From Thermogemmatispora aurantia (GTDB taxonomy: Bacteria > Chloroflexota > Ktedonobacteria > Ktedonobacterales > Ktedonobacteraceae), in contig NZ_BKZV01000007.1 in the NCBI RefSeq assembly GCF_008974285.1, positions 174,840 to 238,839 on the forward strand: a DNA stretch of 64,000 nucleotides. The letters run 5' to 3'. The position numbers and the translations under genes were made by a program. The notes under the pieces were generated by a model. The model saw nothing but the letters and a program-made list of their open reading frames with translations. It was not told the DNA's origin and did not search any database. Below are positions 17,088-26,024 of the stretch, piece after piece. Position 1 is the stretch's first letter; every line of letters begins with the position of its first letter.

Positions 17088-18494
17088 TCAAGCGGCGCTC
17101 AGGGCCAGAACCTCTGTCAGACGACTGATCACACGCGCCCCACTCTGCAGGAGCTGCTCAACCAGCCGGGTTGCCTCGCCGCCGGTATAATCGCGCGCCG
17201 CGATTCCCGTCCGCTCCAGGAGAGCTGGAGCTGGCAGCGAACCGCACGAGCTGCCGGGCGTCGGCATCGCGCCCGAGGGTTCCGCCTCAACTGTTTCAGG
17301 AGCCAGCAGCAGCACCTGGCGGCCTTGACGGGCCACTGACAGCGCCTCGCGCAGCAAAGCCACATTGCCGGGTCCGACGTACATTGGACAAATAATCAGC
17401 GTCTCGACCGTTGCCAGAGCCGCCCGCAGCTCCTCTAGCGCCGCCTGAGAGAGAGGAGCATAGGGCTGCTCCGTCAGCACGCGGCTCGCCAGGCGCAGGG
17501 CCAGCGTATGATCGCTGTCACCAATATTGAGCACCCCAGCTAGAAAAGGAATATGCCAATCTGCCAGAGCACGCATCACCCGTTCGCCAGAGCCGCCGCC
17601 GGCCATCACGAACACCCGCGGGGGAGGCTCCTGGGTCTCCATCTCCTCCTCGGTCTCTTGAGCCTCGCGACTGCCCGGCGGCACCACACTGAAATGCGCC
17701 GTGCCGCGCACGATTCCCACCTGGACCGCAATCCCATAGACACGGCTGAGCAAACGCGGCTCCAGAACCGCTGCCGGGGTCCCGTCTGCCACGATGCCGC
17801 GCTGGAAAAGTACCAGGCGTGGAAAATAGCGGGCTGCCAGATTCAAGTCGTGCATAGCGGCCAGCACCGTCAGCCCGTGCTCGCGATTCAGGCGCTGCAC
17901 CAGCTCCAGCACCTCGATCTGATATCTGATGTCCAGATGGGCGGTCGGCTCATCGAGTAACAACAGGCGCGGCTGCTGAGCCAGGGCCATCGCCACCAGC
18001 ACGCGCTGTCGCTCGCCGCCGCTCAGCTCATTGAAGGGCCGCTCCGCCAGAGTCATGACGCCAGTTACGCGCATTGCCTCCTCGATCCGGGCGTGATCCT
18101 GCGGCCCGTAGCTGCCCAGCAAACCGACAAAAGGCAGGCGGCCCAGCGCCACCAGCTGCTCGACCGTGAAGTCGAAAGGGATGTGCAACTCCTGGGGCAC
18201 TACCGCCACCACACGCGCCAGCTCGCGCCGCCGCCAGCGACCAAGCTCTCGTCCCTGCAGCCAGATCTTCCCCTGGGTTGGGCGCAGCACCCCGCTCAGC
18301 AGGCGCAGCAGCGTGGTCTTACCCGAGCCATTCGGACCCAGCAAACCCACCATCTCACCAGCCGCCAGCTTCAGACAGACGTCAAAAAAGATCGGCTGCA
18401 GGCCATAGCCGAAAGTCACATTGCGCACCTCCAACAAGGGCAAACCTCCCGCAGCAGACAAGTTCCTGCTCTCGGGCCTGAGATTCACGACCAT
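17088..18494 (-). CDS. FecCD/BtuCD-type ABC transporter ATPase with C-terminal extension
   Basis: Energises import of an iron-siderophore, heme or cobalamin through the partner permease. Residues 20-270 are a full ABC ATPase: Walker A GPNGSGKT (53-60), signature LSGGERQR (157-164), Walker B LLLLDEP (177-183) and switch histidine His215. After an acidic linker (about 275-290), roughly 175 extra residues form an alpha/beta domain (RVFVMAGGGSGERVMRAL, then LIICPMYVGPGNVALL). This is not part of ordinary FhuC/BtuD proteins, which stop near 260. The extension could sense ligand or bind a nucleotide; its function is unknown. The gene overlaps the permease stop by 10 bp. Confidence 0.88.
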   Translation of the reverse strand: MVVNLRPESRNLSAAGGLPLLEVRNVTFGYGLQPIFFDVCLKLAAGEMVGLLGPNGSGKTTLLRLLSGVLRPTQGKIWLQGRELGRWRRRELARVVAVVPQELHIPFDFTVEQLVALGRLPFVGLLGSYGPQDHARIEEAMRVTGVMTLAERPFNELSGGERQRVLVAMALAQQPRLLLLDEPTAHLDIRYQIEVLELVQRLNREHGLTVLAAMHDLNLAARYFPRLVLFQRGIVADGTPAAVLEPRLLSRVYGIAVQVGIVRGTAHFSVVPPGSREAQETEEEMETQEPPPRVFVMAGGGSGERVMRALADWHIPFLAGVLNIGDSDHTLALRLASRVLTEQPYAPLSQAALEELRAALATVETLIICPMYVGPGNVALLREALSVARQGRQVLLLAPETVEAEPSGAMPTPGSSCGSLPAPALLERTGIAARDYTGGEATRLVEQLLQSGARVISRLTEVLALSAA

Positions 18495-19621
18495 CGATAC
18501 TCCTTCTTACTCTGACGCAGCAGATAGAGGAAAAACGGTGCCCCGATCAGGGCTGTGAAGACCCCAACCGGTAAGACCGCTGGCGCAATCACCGTGCGTG
18601 CCAGCAAATCGGCCAGCGTCAAAAAAGAAGCTCCTCCCAGGGCCGAGGCCGCAATCAAAGGGCGGTGGCGCGGACCAATCAGCAAGCGCAGCATATGCGG
18701 TGTGACCAGGCCCACAAAGCCGATCAAGCCGCTAATCGAGACCGCCGCCGCCGTCAACAGCGAACCGAGCATAATCAGTAAAAACTTATACCACTCGACC
18801 CGTAGGCCCAGGTGGGCGGCTCCCTCCTCGCCCAGCGCGAAGGCATCCAGTACCTGCCCCAAGACCAAAGCCCCACCGATGCCCGCCATGATAAGGCTGC
18901 CTACGATCACCACCGGCCACCAACTATTGACGCTAATCCCTCCCGAGAGCCAGTTAAAGAGAGCCTGCAGATTAAACTGCGCCTGGGGACTCAGCGTCAG
19001 AATCAGGGTCTGGACGGCCACCAGCAGGGCATTCATCACAACGCCGGCCAGCAAGAGCGTCACCACCGGCGTGCGCCCGCCGACGCGCGCAATGGCGTAG
19101 ACCAACAGCACTGTCAGTAACGCCCCGCTAAAAGCCAGCAAAGGCGTCAGGGAGAAGAAGAGACCGTAAGTCGTATCGAGCGGCAGAATGAAGGCTATGA
19201 CGGCACCTAGTGCTGCCCCCGAGGAAGTGCCCATCAAGAACGGATCAGCCAATGGATTGCGCAGCATCCCCTGAAAGAGTACCCCAGCCACCGCTAGCCC
19301 GGCTCCCACCAGGGCCGCCCCCAGCGCCTCTGGCAGGCGCAGATCCCAGATAATAATGGTCAGAGCAGGGTCCCAGCCTTGCCGGAAGTGAAAGAGATGG
19401 CTACCGTTGAGCAGGATCTGCAGGACAGTCGTAAAAGGAATAGCTGTCGAGCCATTGCTTACCGCCGCCAACAGCGTGGCCGGCAGCAAGAGAACGAGAC
19501 CCGTAAAGATGAGAGGAGTCAGGTGGCGTCTGACATACATGGCCTTAGCATCAGCGATGGGCGTAGCGGTAGTCGTTGCTGGTGCAGGCGATTCTGCGGT
19601 CGTTCTGCTCTCGATCTTCAT
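18485..19621 (-). CDS. FecCD-family ABC transporter permease
   Basis: Polytopic inner-membrane permease, 378 residues, for import of iron chelates, heme or corrinoids. About ten hydrophobic helices are visible, from residue 33 (LIFTGLVLLLPATLLAAV) to the end. Family motifs present are RLPEALGAALVGAGLAVAG near residue 95, followed by LADPFLMGTSSGAALGAV, and a late GLIGFVGLVTPHMLRLLIG coupling motif. A Ser/Ala/Thr-rich cytoplasmic leader precedes the first helix. No substrate-binding lipoprotein gene lies next to the pair, so the substrate is undetermined. The start at 19621 is the first in-frame option. Confidence 0.92.
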   Translation of the reverse strand: MKIESRTTAESPAPATTTATPIADAKAMYVRRHLTPLIFTGLVLLLPATLLAAVSNGSTAIPFTTVLQILLNGSHLFHFRQGWDPALTIIIWDLRLPEALGAALVGAGLAVAGVLFQGMLRNPLADPFLMGTSSGAALGAVIAFILPLDTTYGLFFSLTPLLAFSGALLTVLLVYAIARVGGRTPVVTLLLAGVVMNALLVAVQTLILTLSPQAQFNLQALFNWLSGGISVNSWWPVVIVGSLIMAGIGGALVLGQVLDAFALGEEGAAHLGLRVEWYKFLLIMLGSLLTAAAVSISGLIGFVGLVTPHMLRLLIGPRHRPLIAASALGGASFLTLADLLARTVIAPAVLPVGVFTALIGAPFFLYLLRQSKKEYRWS

Positions 19622-19956
19622 TCCGTCGGGGGGCTGTCGCTAGGCTACTGCTTATCGCTTTCGCTGTAACTATACGCGCTAGAACTGCCCCTGTCAATGG
19701 AAGAGCGGCTAGCAGGACCGTTCTGGACCCTGCTCGCTGGCAGAGAAGCGGCACATATGCTACGATTCTGCTACGGAGTTCTGTCCGAAAGGCCAGTGTC
19801 AGGCGCCGACAGGCCCCGGATACTACAAATGAGCAGACGAGGGAACGATGCCTGTGTGCGGGATGGGGCTGCACTGCCCCGAGGCGGCGCACAAGTGGCC
19901 TCATAATTCCCTCGCTGGCTTCTGATGGTGAAGGAAGAAGAGGGATCGAGCCGTTA
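19622..19956. other. Divergent intergenic region
   Basis: A 335-bp gap between the leftward permease gene and the rightward flavin reductase gene. I looked for a cobalamin riboswitch, as expected for corrinoid importers, and did not recognise its conserved box. The open frame running through it into the flavin reductase is judged non-coding because the conserved domain starts at 19957. Confidence 0.35.
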
Positions 19957-20589
19957 ATGTCTATCGACAGAGAACTCTTTCGCCACGTCCTGGGGCAGTT
20001 CGCCACAGGAGTAACGGTCGTGACAACGAGGGGCAGCGCCGGCCTGGTGGGGCTGACAGTCAACGCCTTCTGTTCTGTCTCGCTAGACCCTCCGCTGGTC
20101 CTTGTCTGCATCGACCTCAAGAGCCGAACCTTGCAGGCCATTCGCGAGAGCCAGATTTTTGCGGTCAATATCTTGAGTGAGGAGCAGGAAGAGCTGGCCC
20201 GCTGCTTTGCCCTTCCCTCAGAGGAGCGCTATCGCTACTTCTGCCATGCACCCTATCACCCGGGCGTGACCGGGGCGCCGCTGCTCGAAGGGACCCTGGG
20301 TTTTGTGGAAGCGCGGCTGGTGGCCGATTATCCGGGCGGCGACCACGCGATTTTGCTAGGTGAGGTTGTGGCCCTCGGAGCCGCTGATCAGCCCTCGTCC
20401 GACAGCGCGAACACTGCCAACGAGCACCAGGTTGCCGGCATGGGAACGCTCCAGGACGGCAACAGGGAGGCTAGTCAGCCTGGTGGCAAGCAGCCGTTGG
20501 CCTACTACCGGGGCCGCTATCGCCATCTGGCGCACGATTATGCCCAGCCAAGCCTCTCATCCTTGTCTGCGCCGAGCGATGTTATCTGA
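19957..20589 (+). CDS. Flavin reductase-like protein (FMN-binding split barrel)
   Basis: Predicted NAD(P)H:flavin oxidoreductase supplying reduced flavin to a monooxygenase. It has 210 residues from the ATG at 19957; the reading frame is open upstream but the family begins MSIDRELFRHVLGQFATGVTVVTT. Other motifs are GLTVNAFCSVSLDPPLVLVC, FAVNILSEEQEEL, and the C-terminal LAYYRGRYRHL. The start is preceded by AAGGAAGAAGAGGG. Its last bases overlap the next start, so the two are translated together, although the partner is a DNA repair enzyme and not an oxygenase. Confidence 0.92.
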   Translation: MSIDRELFRHVLGQFATGVTVVTTRGSAGLVGLTVNAFCSVSLDPPLVLVCIDLKSRTLQAIRESQIFAVNILSEEQEELARCFALPSEERYRYFCHAPYHPGVTGAPLLEGTLGFVEARLVADYPGGDHAILLGEVVALGAADQPSSDSANTANEHQVAGMGTLQDGNREASQPGGKQPLAYYRGRYRHLAHDYAQPSLSSLSAPSDVI

Positions 20590-21268
20590 TGAAGCCTCTT
20601 TGCTCCAGCTCGAGGAAGCAGGGCAGCGAGAAGGAGAGAAACAGGAGCGCCTCAAGCAGCTTGAAGCGCTGAAGCGACTCCAGGAGACTTTGCGCCTGTG
20701 CCGTCGCTGCCAGGACCAGGGCTATCTGGCGCAGGCCCTGCCCGTGGTCAGCCCAGTGCTGCACGAGGGTCTCATCGGGGGGCTGATGGTCATAGGGCAG
20801 GCGCCTGGGCTGCGTTCGCAGCAGCGTGGCATTCCCTTCGGCGGCCCGGGCGGGCGCATCCTGCAATCCTGGCTAGAGCAGGCAGGCTTTCCCCCGGGCT
20901 ACCTGCATCAGCATGCATATCTTAGCTCGCTCACACGCTGCTACCCAGGACCGGCTCCCCGTGGGCAAGGTGATCGCCGTCCCTCGCCCCAGGAGCTGGC
21001 CCTGTGCCGCCCTTTTCTCGAAGCTGAGCTGTCCCTGCTCCGTCCACGCGTGGTCTTACTCGTAGGCGTCATGGCCATTGAAGCCTTCTGGGGCAAAGTC
21101 AAACTGGAAGAGATCATCGGGACAGGGCGCCTAGAGGACACCCGACGCTGGCTCCCTTTACCTCATCCCTCGGGAGTCAGCCGCTGGCTCAATACACCCC
21201 GGCATCGGGAGCAACTTCAACGCGCGCTGGCGCTTCTGGCCGACTGGCGCCGCGAGCTAGGACTATAG
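20579..21268 (+). CDS. Uracil-DNA glycosylase superfamily protein, family-4-like
   Basis: Predicted to excise uracil from DNA, a [4Fe-4S] enzyme type common in thermophiles. It has 229 residues from the ATG at 20579, which overlaps the end of the flavin reductase gene. Cluster ligands are probably Cys41, Cys44, Cys121 and Cys143. Motif A reads GQAPG (73-77) followed by RGIPFGGPGG, where family 4 usually has GEAPG; the Glu-to-Gln change sits in the catalytic loop. Motif B is HPSG (196-199) with SRW. A coiled N-terminal helix (residues 5-38) precedes the domain. The family is clear; the subgroup and activity are less so. Confidence 0.85.
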   Translation: MLSDEASLLQLEEAGQREGEKQERLKQLEALKRLQETLRLCRRCQDQGYLAQALPVVSPVLHEGLIGGLMVIGQAPGLRSQQRGIPFGGPGGRILQSWLEQAGFPPGYLHQHAYLSSLTRCYPGPAPRGQGDRRPSPQELALCRPFLEAELSLLRPRVVLLVGVMAIEAFWGKVKLEEIIGTGRLEDTRRWLPLPHPSGVSRWLNTPRHREQLQRALALLADWRRELGL

Positions 21269-21396
21269 CCCTCAGCCTCGCCGGCCTGCCGCGACTGGCC
21301 TCGCCGTGGTCAGACTCCCTGCTCGCTAGAGACACGCGGGAGAGCGGTGAGCCAGGTCAGGAAACGAGCCGACCGGACTGCCGCTTACGAGGGCTG

Positions 21397-21861
21397 TTAC
21401 TGTGCTGATCCCGGCTGTGGAGACTGTGGCGGCTGAGGCTGTTCGTGGGCCTGCTTCGGGGCGTCGTCTTGCTGCGAGAGCTTGCGCATGCGATACTCAT
21501 GTACGCCGCGCTTTAGCGTACCCAGGGCCAGCGTCGCGCAGGTAGGGCGTGTCATCACCACCTCGCGCCCCAGGTCCTCGATCAAATCCTCGAAGCTCAG
21601 GTTCTCGATCTCTTCCGCCGTCATCCCGCGCGTCAACTCGGTCACGTAGGAAGCGGCGGCACGGCTAATAGTACATCCCTCGCCCTCCCACTGCACTTGA
21701 GCTAGGCGGCCCTGTTCATCGAAACGCCCGTACATGGTGATCACATCAGCGCAACCCGGATTGCCTCCCTTCAAGCTGACATCGGCCTCCTCAAGAGGAC
21801 CATAGTTGCGCGGATTCTCGTAATGATCAAGCAGAAACTCAATTGCTTCTTGTCTGTCCAT
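21397..21861 (-). CDS. Fe-S cluster assembly scaffold (NifU/IscU/SufU family)
   Basis: Scaffold on which iron-sulfur clusters or persulfide sulfur are assembled; 154 residues. The three ligand cysteines are Cys37 (GNPGCADV), Cys63 (GEGCTIS) and Cys108 (TRPTCATLA), and Asp39 is the fourth metal ligand. The 45-residue distance between the second and third cysteines is close to IscU and shorter than in Bacillus SufU, which has an insertion there. Yet the IscU chaperone motif LPPVK is missing. The C-terminus is a Gln/Pro-rich tail. No sufBCD or desulfurase gene is adjacent. Confidence 0.88.
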   Translation of the reverse strand: MDRQEAIEFLLDHYENPRNYGPLEEADVSLKGGNPGCADVITMYGRFDEQGRLAQVQWEGEGCTISRAAASYVTELTRGMTAEEIENLSFEDLIEDLGREVVMTRPTCATLALGTLKRGVHEYRMRKLSQQDDAPKQAHEQPQPPQSPQPGSAQ

Positions 21862-22126
21862 AAGGCATCACGGAACTTTCCAGCAAAGCAACGGGGCCTC
21901 CACCGTTGTCGGAGAGGCAGACAACCACGGCATCGATAAAGCGACGCTGGCGAAAAAATTGACAGCCGCGGTTAGGTTAGGCGCGCTACCTCCCTCTGCC
22001 CGGGGATGGCCCCGTCTCGTTCCATCCTGGGAGCCTGTCTATCCAGACAGGCTCTCCGTGCCAGCGCTGGGGCGGCAAGTGGACCAGCTGCGGCTTCTGA
22101 TGTCGGACAGCTGATCCCATCCCAAG

Positions 22127-23017
22127 TCAGGGCTTCTCAATCGGCGCGCGCACCATATTGCCCCACTCTGTCCAGGAGCCATCGTAGTTGCGCACGCGTG
22201 GATAGCCGAGCAGCTGTGTCAGCACAAACCACGTGTGGGCGGAGCGCTCACCAATACGGCAATAAGTAATCACATCCTTATCGGGCGTGATCCCCTGCTC
22301 GCCGTAGAGCTTCCGCAGCTCCTCCGCGGACTTAAAGGTTCCATCAGGGTTGGCGGCCATCGACCAGGGGATATTTTTTGCCCCCGGAATATGTCCACCG
22401 CGCTGGGCCCCTTCCTGGGGATAGTTTACCATATGGATTAGCTCGCCGGTATACTCCTGCGGCGAGCGCACATCAACCAGACCGTAGCCGGACTGGTGCA
22501 GGGTGGCCAGCACGTCCTCGCGGAAGGCGCGAATCGACTCGTCCGGTTCCGGTGCCTGATAATCGCTTGGTTCATAATGGGGCACCTCCTTCGTCAGTGG
22601 TCGCCCCTCGGCCTCCCACTTCTGGCGTCCACCGTTCATAATCTTCAGATGCTTATGGCCATACATCGTGAACAGCCAGAAGCTATAGCAGGCGTACCAG
22701 TTATTGCGATCGCCGTAGAGCACCACCGTCGTGTCGTTGCGAATGCCCCAACGGCGCATCAGACGCTCGAAGCCCTCGCGGTTGACAAAATCGCGCGTCA
22801 CCGGGTCCTGGACATCGACATGCCAGTCCAGCTTGACAGCTCCAGGAATATGGCCAGTCTCGTAGAGTAACACATCCTCATCGGCCTCGATGATGCGCAC
22901 ATTGGGATCGTTGAGATGCTCCGCCACCCAGTCGGTTTCCACCAAGACTTCGGGATGAGCGTAACCAGCGGGCGAGCTCTGACCCTGGCCCGCCGTTGTG
23001 GCCTCTGTCTCTGGCAT
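22127..23017 (-). CDS. Two-domain sulfurtransferase (rhodanese)
   Basis: Transfers sulfane sulfur from thiosulfate or 3-mercaptopyruvate to an acceptor. It has 296 residues, with tandem rhodanese domains (about 22-140 and 160-290). Only the second carries the catalytic cysteine, Cys253 in the loop CRIGERS, as expected. The loop CRIGERSAHTW is the form common in actinobacterial and chloroflexal thiosulfate sulfurtransferases. Family signatures YETGHIPGA and GGHIPGAKNIPW are visible. It may supply sulfur to the Fe-S scaffold encoded 265 bp downstream on the same strand. Confidence 0.93.
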   Translation of the reverse strand: MPETEATTAGQGQSSPAGYAHPEVLVETDWVAEHLNDPNVRIIEADEDVLLYETGHIPGAVKLDWHVDVQDPVTRDFVNREGFERLMRRWGIRNDTTVVLYGDRNNWYACYSFWLFTMYGHKHLKIMNGGRQKWEAEGRPLTKEVPHYEPSDYQAPEPDESIRAFREDVLATLHQSGYGLVDVRSPQEYTGELIHMVNYPQEGAQRGGHIPGAKNIPWSMAANPDGTFKSAEELRKLYGEQGITPDKDVITYCRIGERSAHTWFVLTQLLGYPRVRNYDGSWTEWGNMVRAPIEKP

Positions 23018-23250
23018 AGAATCGTCCTCCCTACTCCAGTACGGAATACTCTAGAATAACAGCTACAAGAGAGCAGCCAGCCTGGGGCGCGTCTACCGCC
23101 ACTCTTGGGAAGAGCAGTCTGCGCACCCAGGCGGTAGTTGACTATGTCAATTCAGTTTCTATTCTACCGCAGCGCGGGACCCAAGGCAAGCCACGTTCGG
23201 GCTATTGAAGTACGAGCGTGCTTTTAGGTGAGCAGCGAGAAAACGGCATG

Positions 23251-25590
23251 TTACTCTAGCAAAGCTCTCAGACGCTCCGCCAGAGCGGTATTGCGCTGTG
23301 CCACGCGGTCGTTGCGGATGGCCTGTTCCAGGGCCTGGCGTTGTCCCACCAGAACACAGAGCCGGCGAGCGCGCGTGATAGCGGTATAGAGGAGATTCCT
23401 CTGCAGCAGCGGAGCATGCTGCAAAACGAGGGGGATAATTACCGCTGGGTACTCACTCCCCTGGCTCTTATGAATCGTGACCGCGTAGGCCAGAGTCAGC
23501 GCGTCCAATTCAGCAAATTCATACTCGATCAGCTGGGGACCGGCCTCTTCCTGAAATTCGACCGTCACGGTTGCGGCCTGGTGGTCGATACGGCGTACCC
23601 AGCCGAGATCACCGTTGAAGACCCCCTTATCGTAGTCGTTACGCACCTGCATGACCTTATCGCCGACGCGCAGGCGGTGTTTGCCCAGCAGCAGCTCGCC
23701 CTCGGTGCGTGGATTCAGGTGCTGCTGCAGTAACTCATTGAGACTGATCACACCGAGTGGCCCGCGGTACATGGGCGAGAGTACCTGGATGTCGGCGCGC
23801 GGATGAAGGTGGTAGCGAGTCGGCAGAAGGCGCTTCACCAGGTCAAGGATCAGGGAGCGGGCCCGCTGCGGATCGCTCTCGTGCAGAAAGAGGAAATCGC
23901 TGCCCTCCTCGTTCTTGACCACGGGCAAGAGACCAGCGTTCACGCGGTGGGCGCTGACCACGATGCGACTCTGGCGAGCCTGGCGAAACAGCTCGGTCAG
24001 GTGAGTGGTCGGGATGACCTCACTGCGCAAGAGATCGCGCAACACGTTGCCTGGGCCAACCGACGGGAGCTGGTCGGCATCGCCAACGAGCAGCAGATGG
24101 GCCTCTGGCGGCAGAGCCTTGAGCAGATGGTAGAAGAGAAGAATATCGACCATCGAGCACTCGTCGACAATGACGAACTGGCAGCTCAGGGGGCGTTCCT
24201 CATGGCGCTGATAGGTGCCGTCGTGAGGGGTATACTCTAGCAAGCGGTGAAGCGTTTGGGCGGGCAGGCCCGTGGCCTCGCTGAGGCGCTTGGCGGCGCG
24301 TCCGGTAGGGGCCGTAAGAGCCACCTCCACCCGTTGACGGCGCAGGAGTAGCAGGAGCGCGCGCAGCGAGGTGGTCTTGCCTGTCCCGGGGCCACCGGTC
24401 AGAATACTCACCTTCCGCGTAAAAGCCGTCTGCACGGCCTCGCGCTGTCGCTCTGTAAGCTGGAGCTGGCGCTTGACCTCCAGATGCTGAAAGACCTGTT
24501 CCCAGAGCGCTGGTGAGACTGCTGGCAGCCGGCTGGGTGCCCGCAGCAGCCGCTTAAGCAGGCGGGCGGAGCCGCGTTCGGCGTGCCAGAAGGGGCCATA
24601 GTAGATCCGTCGCTGGGCCGTTCCGGCTGGAGCAGCTGGCAAGGCCAGGAGCGAGTCTGTGGCGGCCTGAACGGCTGCGCTGGAGGCTGATCCGAGATCC
24701 TTGGAGAGGGGCCAATCGGGGTCCAGTTCGTTGCTCTCTGTGTCAGGCGAGGCCGGCTCAATGAAAAGCTCACCCTCGTACTGCCCCTGTTCCAGAGCCT
24801 GCTCCAGTGCTGAGCGAGGGACCTGCAAGATACGTTGTGCCTGCAGCAGCAACTCATCCTCCAGCAAATAGCAGTGGCCGGCCTCGTTGGCTGCCTGTGC
24901 CAGCACATAGGTCAGACCCGTCACCAGGCGCGGCAGGCTATCGCGCGGCAGTCCCAGCCGGGTTGCGATCTCATCCGCTGTGCGGAAGCCAATCCCATAG
25001 ATATCCTGGACCAACCGATAGGGATTCTCACGCACCACCCTGACGCTCTCGGCCCCATACTGGCGATAGATGCGGCTGGCCAGATGCAGTGAAATCTCAT
25101 GAGTCTGCAGAAAAAGCTGCACCTCCTTCATCTCCTGCTGCTGGGTCCAGGCGGCGATGATGCGCGTGCGATCCTTCTCGCTGAGGCCGCGCACCTCGGC
25201 CAGGCGCTCGGGCTGCTGCTCAATAATCGCCAGCGTCTGCTCGCCGAAGTATTCAACAAGAGTGCGGGCTTTTTTAGGGCCGATGCCCTTAATCAGGCCG
25301 GAGCTGAGGTAGCGAATGATGCCCTCGGTGCTCGTGGGCAAGCGTTGGTTAAAGCTCGTCACATGGAGCTGGTGGCCGTAGCGCGGATCATATTCCCAGA
25401 CGCCTTCCACGGTCAGCACTTCGCCGGCGCGCACTCCCGGCAGGGTACCAACGATAGTGAGCAGACCGTCGCGCGACGAGCGGGACGAGCCGCGGCCAGT
25501 ACCGGTGCTGGGGCGAAAACGTGCAACGGTGTAGTGCGTTTCCTCGTTATGAAAAACGATGCTCTCAATAGAGCCTTCAAGTGTTGGCAT
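23251..25590 (-). CDS. recD2: RecD2-type ATP-dependent DNA helicase
   Basis: Superfamily 1B 5'-3' helicase acting in DNA repair without RecBC. From the ATG at 25590 it has 779 residues; the longer frame to 25776 adds a Ser/Pro-rich tail with no family character, whereas MPTLEGSIESIVFHNEETHY is the normal start. An OB-like N-terminal domain and HhH repeats (SSGLIKGIGPKKARTLVE) precede the motor. Walker A is GGPGTGKTTS, motif II VIVDECSMVD, motif III LLLVGDADQLPSVGPG, and the late motif TIHKSQGSEYP closes the core. It is divergent from the next gene. Confidence 0.93.
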   Translation of the reverse strand: MPTLEGSIESIVFHNEETHYTVARFRPSTGTGRGSSRSSRDGLLTIVGTLPGVRAGEVLTVEGVWEYDPRYGHQLHVTSFNQRLPTSTEGIIRYLSSGLIKGIGPKKARTLVEYFGEQTLAIIEQQPERLAEVRGLSEKDRTRIIAAWTQQQEMKEVQLFLQTHEISLHLASRIYRQYGAESVRVVRENPYRLVQDIYGIGFRTADEIATRLGLPRDSLPRLVTGLTYVLAQAANEAGHCYLLEDELLLQAQRILQVPRSALEQALEQGQYEGELFIEPASPDTESNELDPDWPLSKDLGSASSAAVQAATDSLLALPAAPAGTAQRRIYYGPFWHAERGSARLLKRLLRAPSRLPAVSPALWEQVFQHLEVKRQLQLTERQREAVQTAFTRKVSILTGGPGTGKTTSLRALLLLLRRQRVEVALTAPTGRAAKRLSEATGLPAQTLHRLLEYTPHDGTYQRHEERPLSCQFVIVDECSMVDILLFYHLLKALPPEAHLLLVGDADQLPSVGPGNVLRDLLRSEVIPTTHLTELFRQARQSRIVVSAHRVNAGLLPVVKNEEGSDFLFLHESDPQRARSLILDLVKRLLPTRYHLHPRADIQVLSPMYRGPLGVISLNELLQQHLNPRTEGELLLGKHRLRVGDKVMQVRNDYDKGVFNGDLGWVRRIDHQAATVTVEFQEEAGPQLIEYEFAELDALTLAYAVTIHKSQGSEYPAVIIPLVLQHAPLLQRNLLYTAITRARRLCVLVGQRQALEQAIRNDRVAQRNTALAERLRALLE

Positions 25591-26024
25591 GCCTGGCGCT
25601 TCTGGGTCGAGTCGTGCGACTGAACTGCTTGCTGATGGTGCAGTGGTGCAGGCGAGTGAGCAAGGGTGTGTCACCGTGCGTGTCTTTTCTATCTTAGCCT
25701 GCCGCCGTGGCCCTGTCAACGGCGCGTGCAGGGGTCTGGAGAGGCAACGGTTTCCTCCGCGGCGCTGGCTGTCCAATCGGGCTATTGGTTAAGGAACCAA
25801 TACTGATGAGAACGGTCGGCGTCTTATAATGAACTCGTATATATTTCTTGATGACGGGATAGCTCTCATTGTGAAGTCCGATGCATCAGTAAAACAGGCT
25901 ATGAACGTGTTTCTTCTTGTTGGTAGCTGTTGCGACGCTGCTATTGCTTCTCGTAGTGCGGCAAGGATAGAGAGTCGATGCAACTGACCTCGACCAATGG
26001 CCTGGGCCAGAGGGAAAGGACTCA
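25591..26024. other. Divergent intergenic region
   Basis: A 434-bp gap between recD2 and the large regulator gene. It holds an AT-rich patch around 25790-25900 that probably contains promoters. No clear hexamer pair, RNA or repeat was recognised. Confidence 0.35.

Noticed and set aside
19622..19956. Cobalamin riboswitch ahead of the FecCD/BtuC-type permease gene
   Set aside because: The conserved B12-box sequence was not found.
25591..25776. N-terminal extension of RecD2 and similar long starts (ackA, adenosyltransferase, flavin reductase)
   Set aside because: The extra residues have no family character, and the internal starts fit the domain boundaries; most also have ribosome-binding sites.
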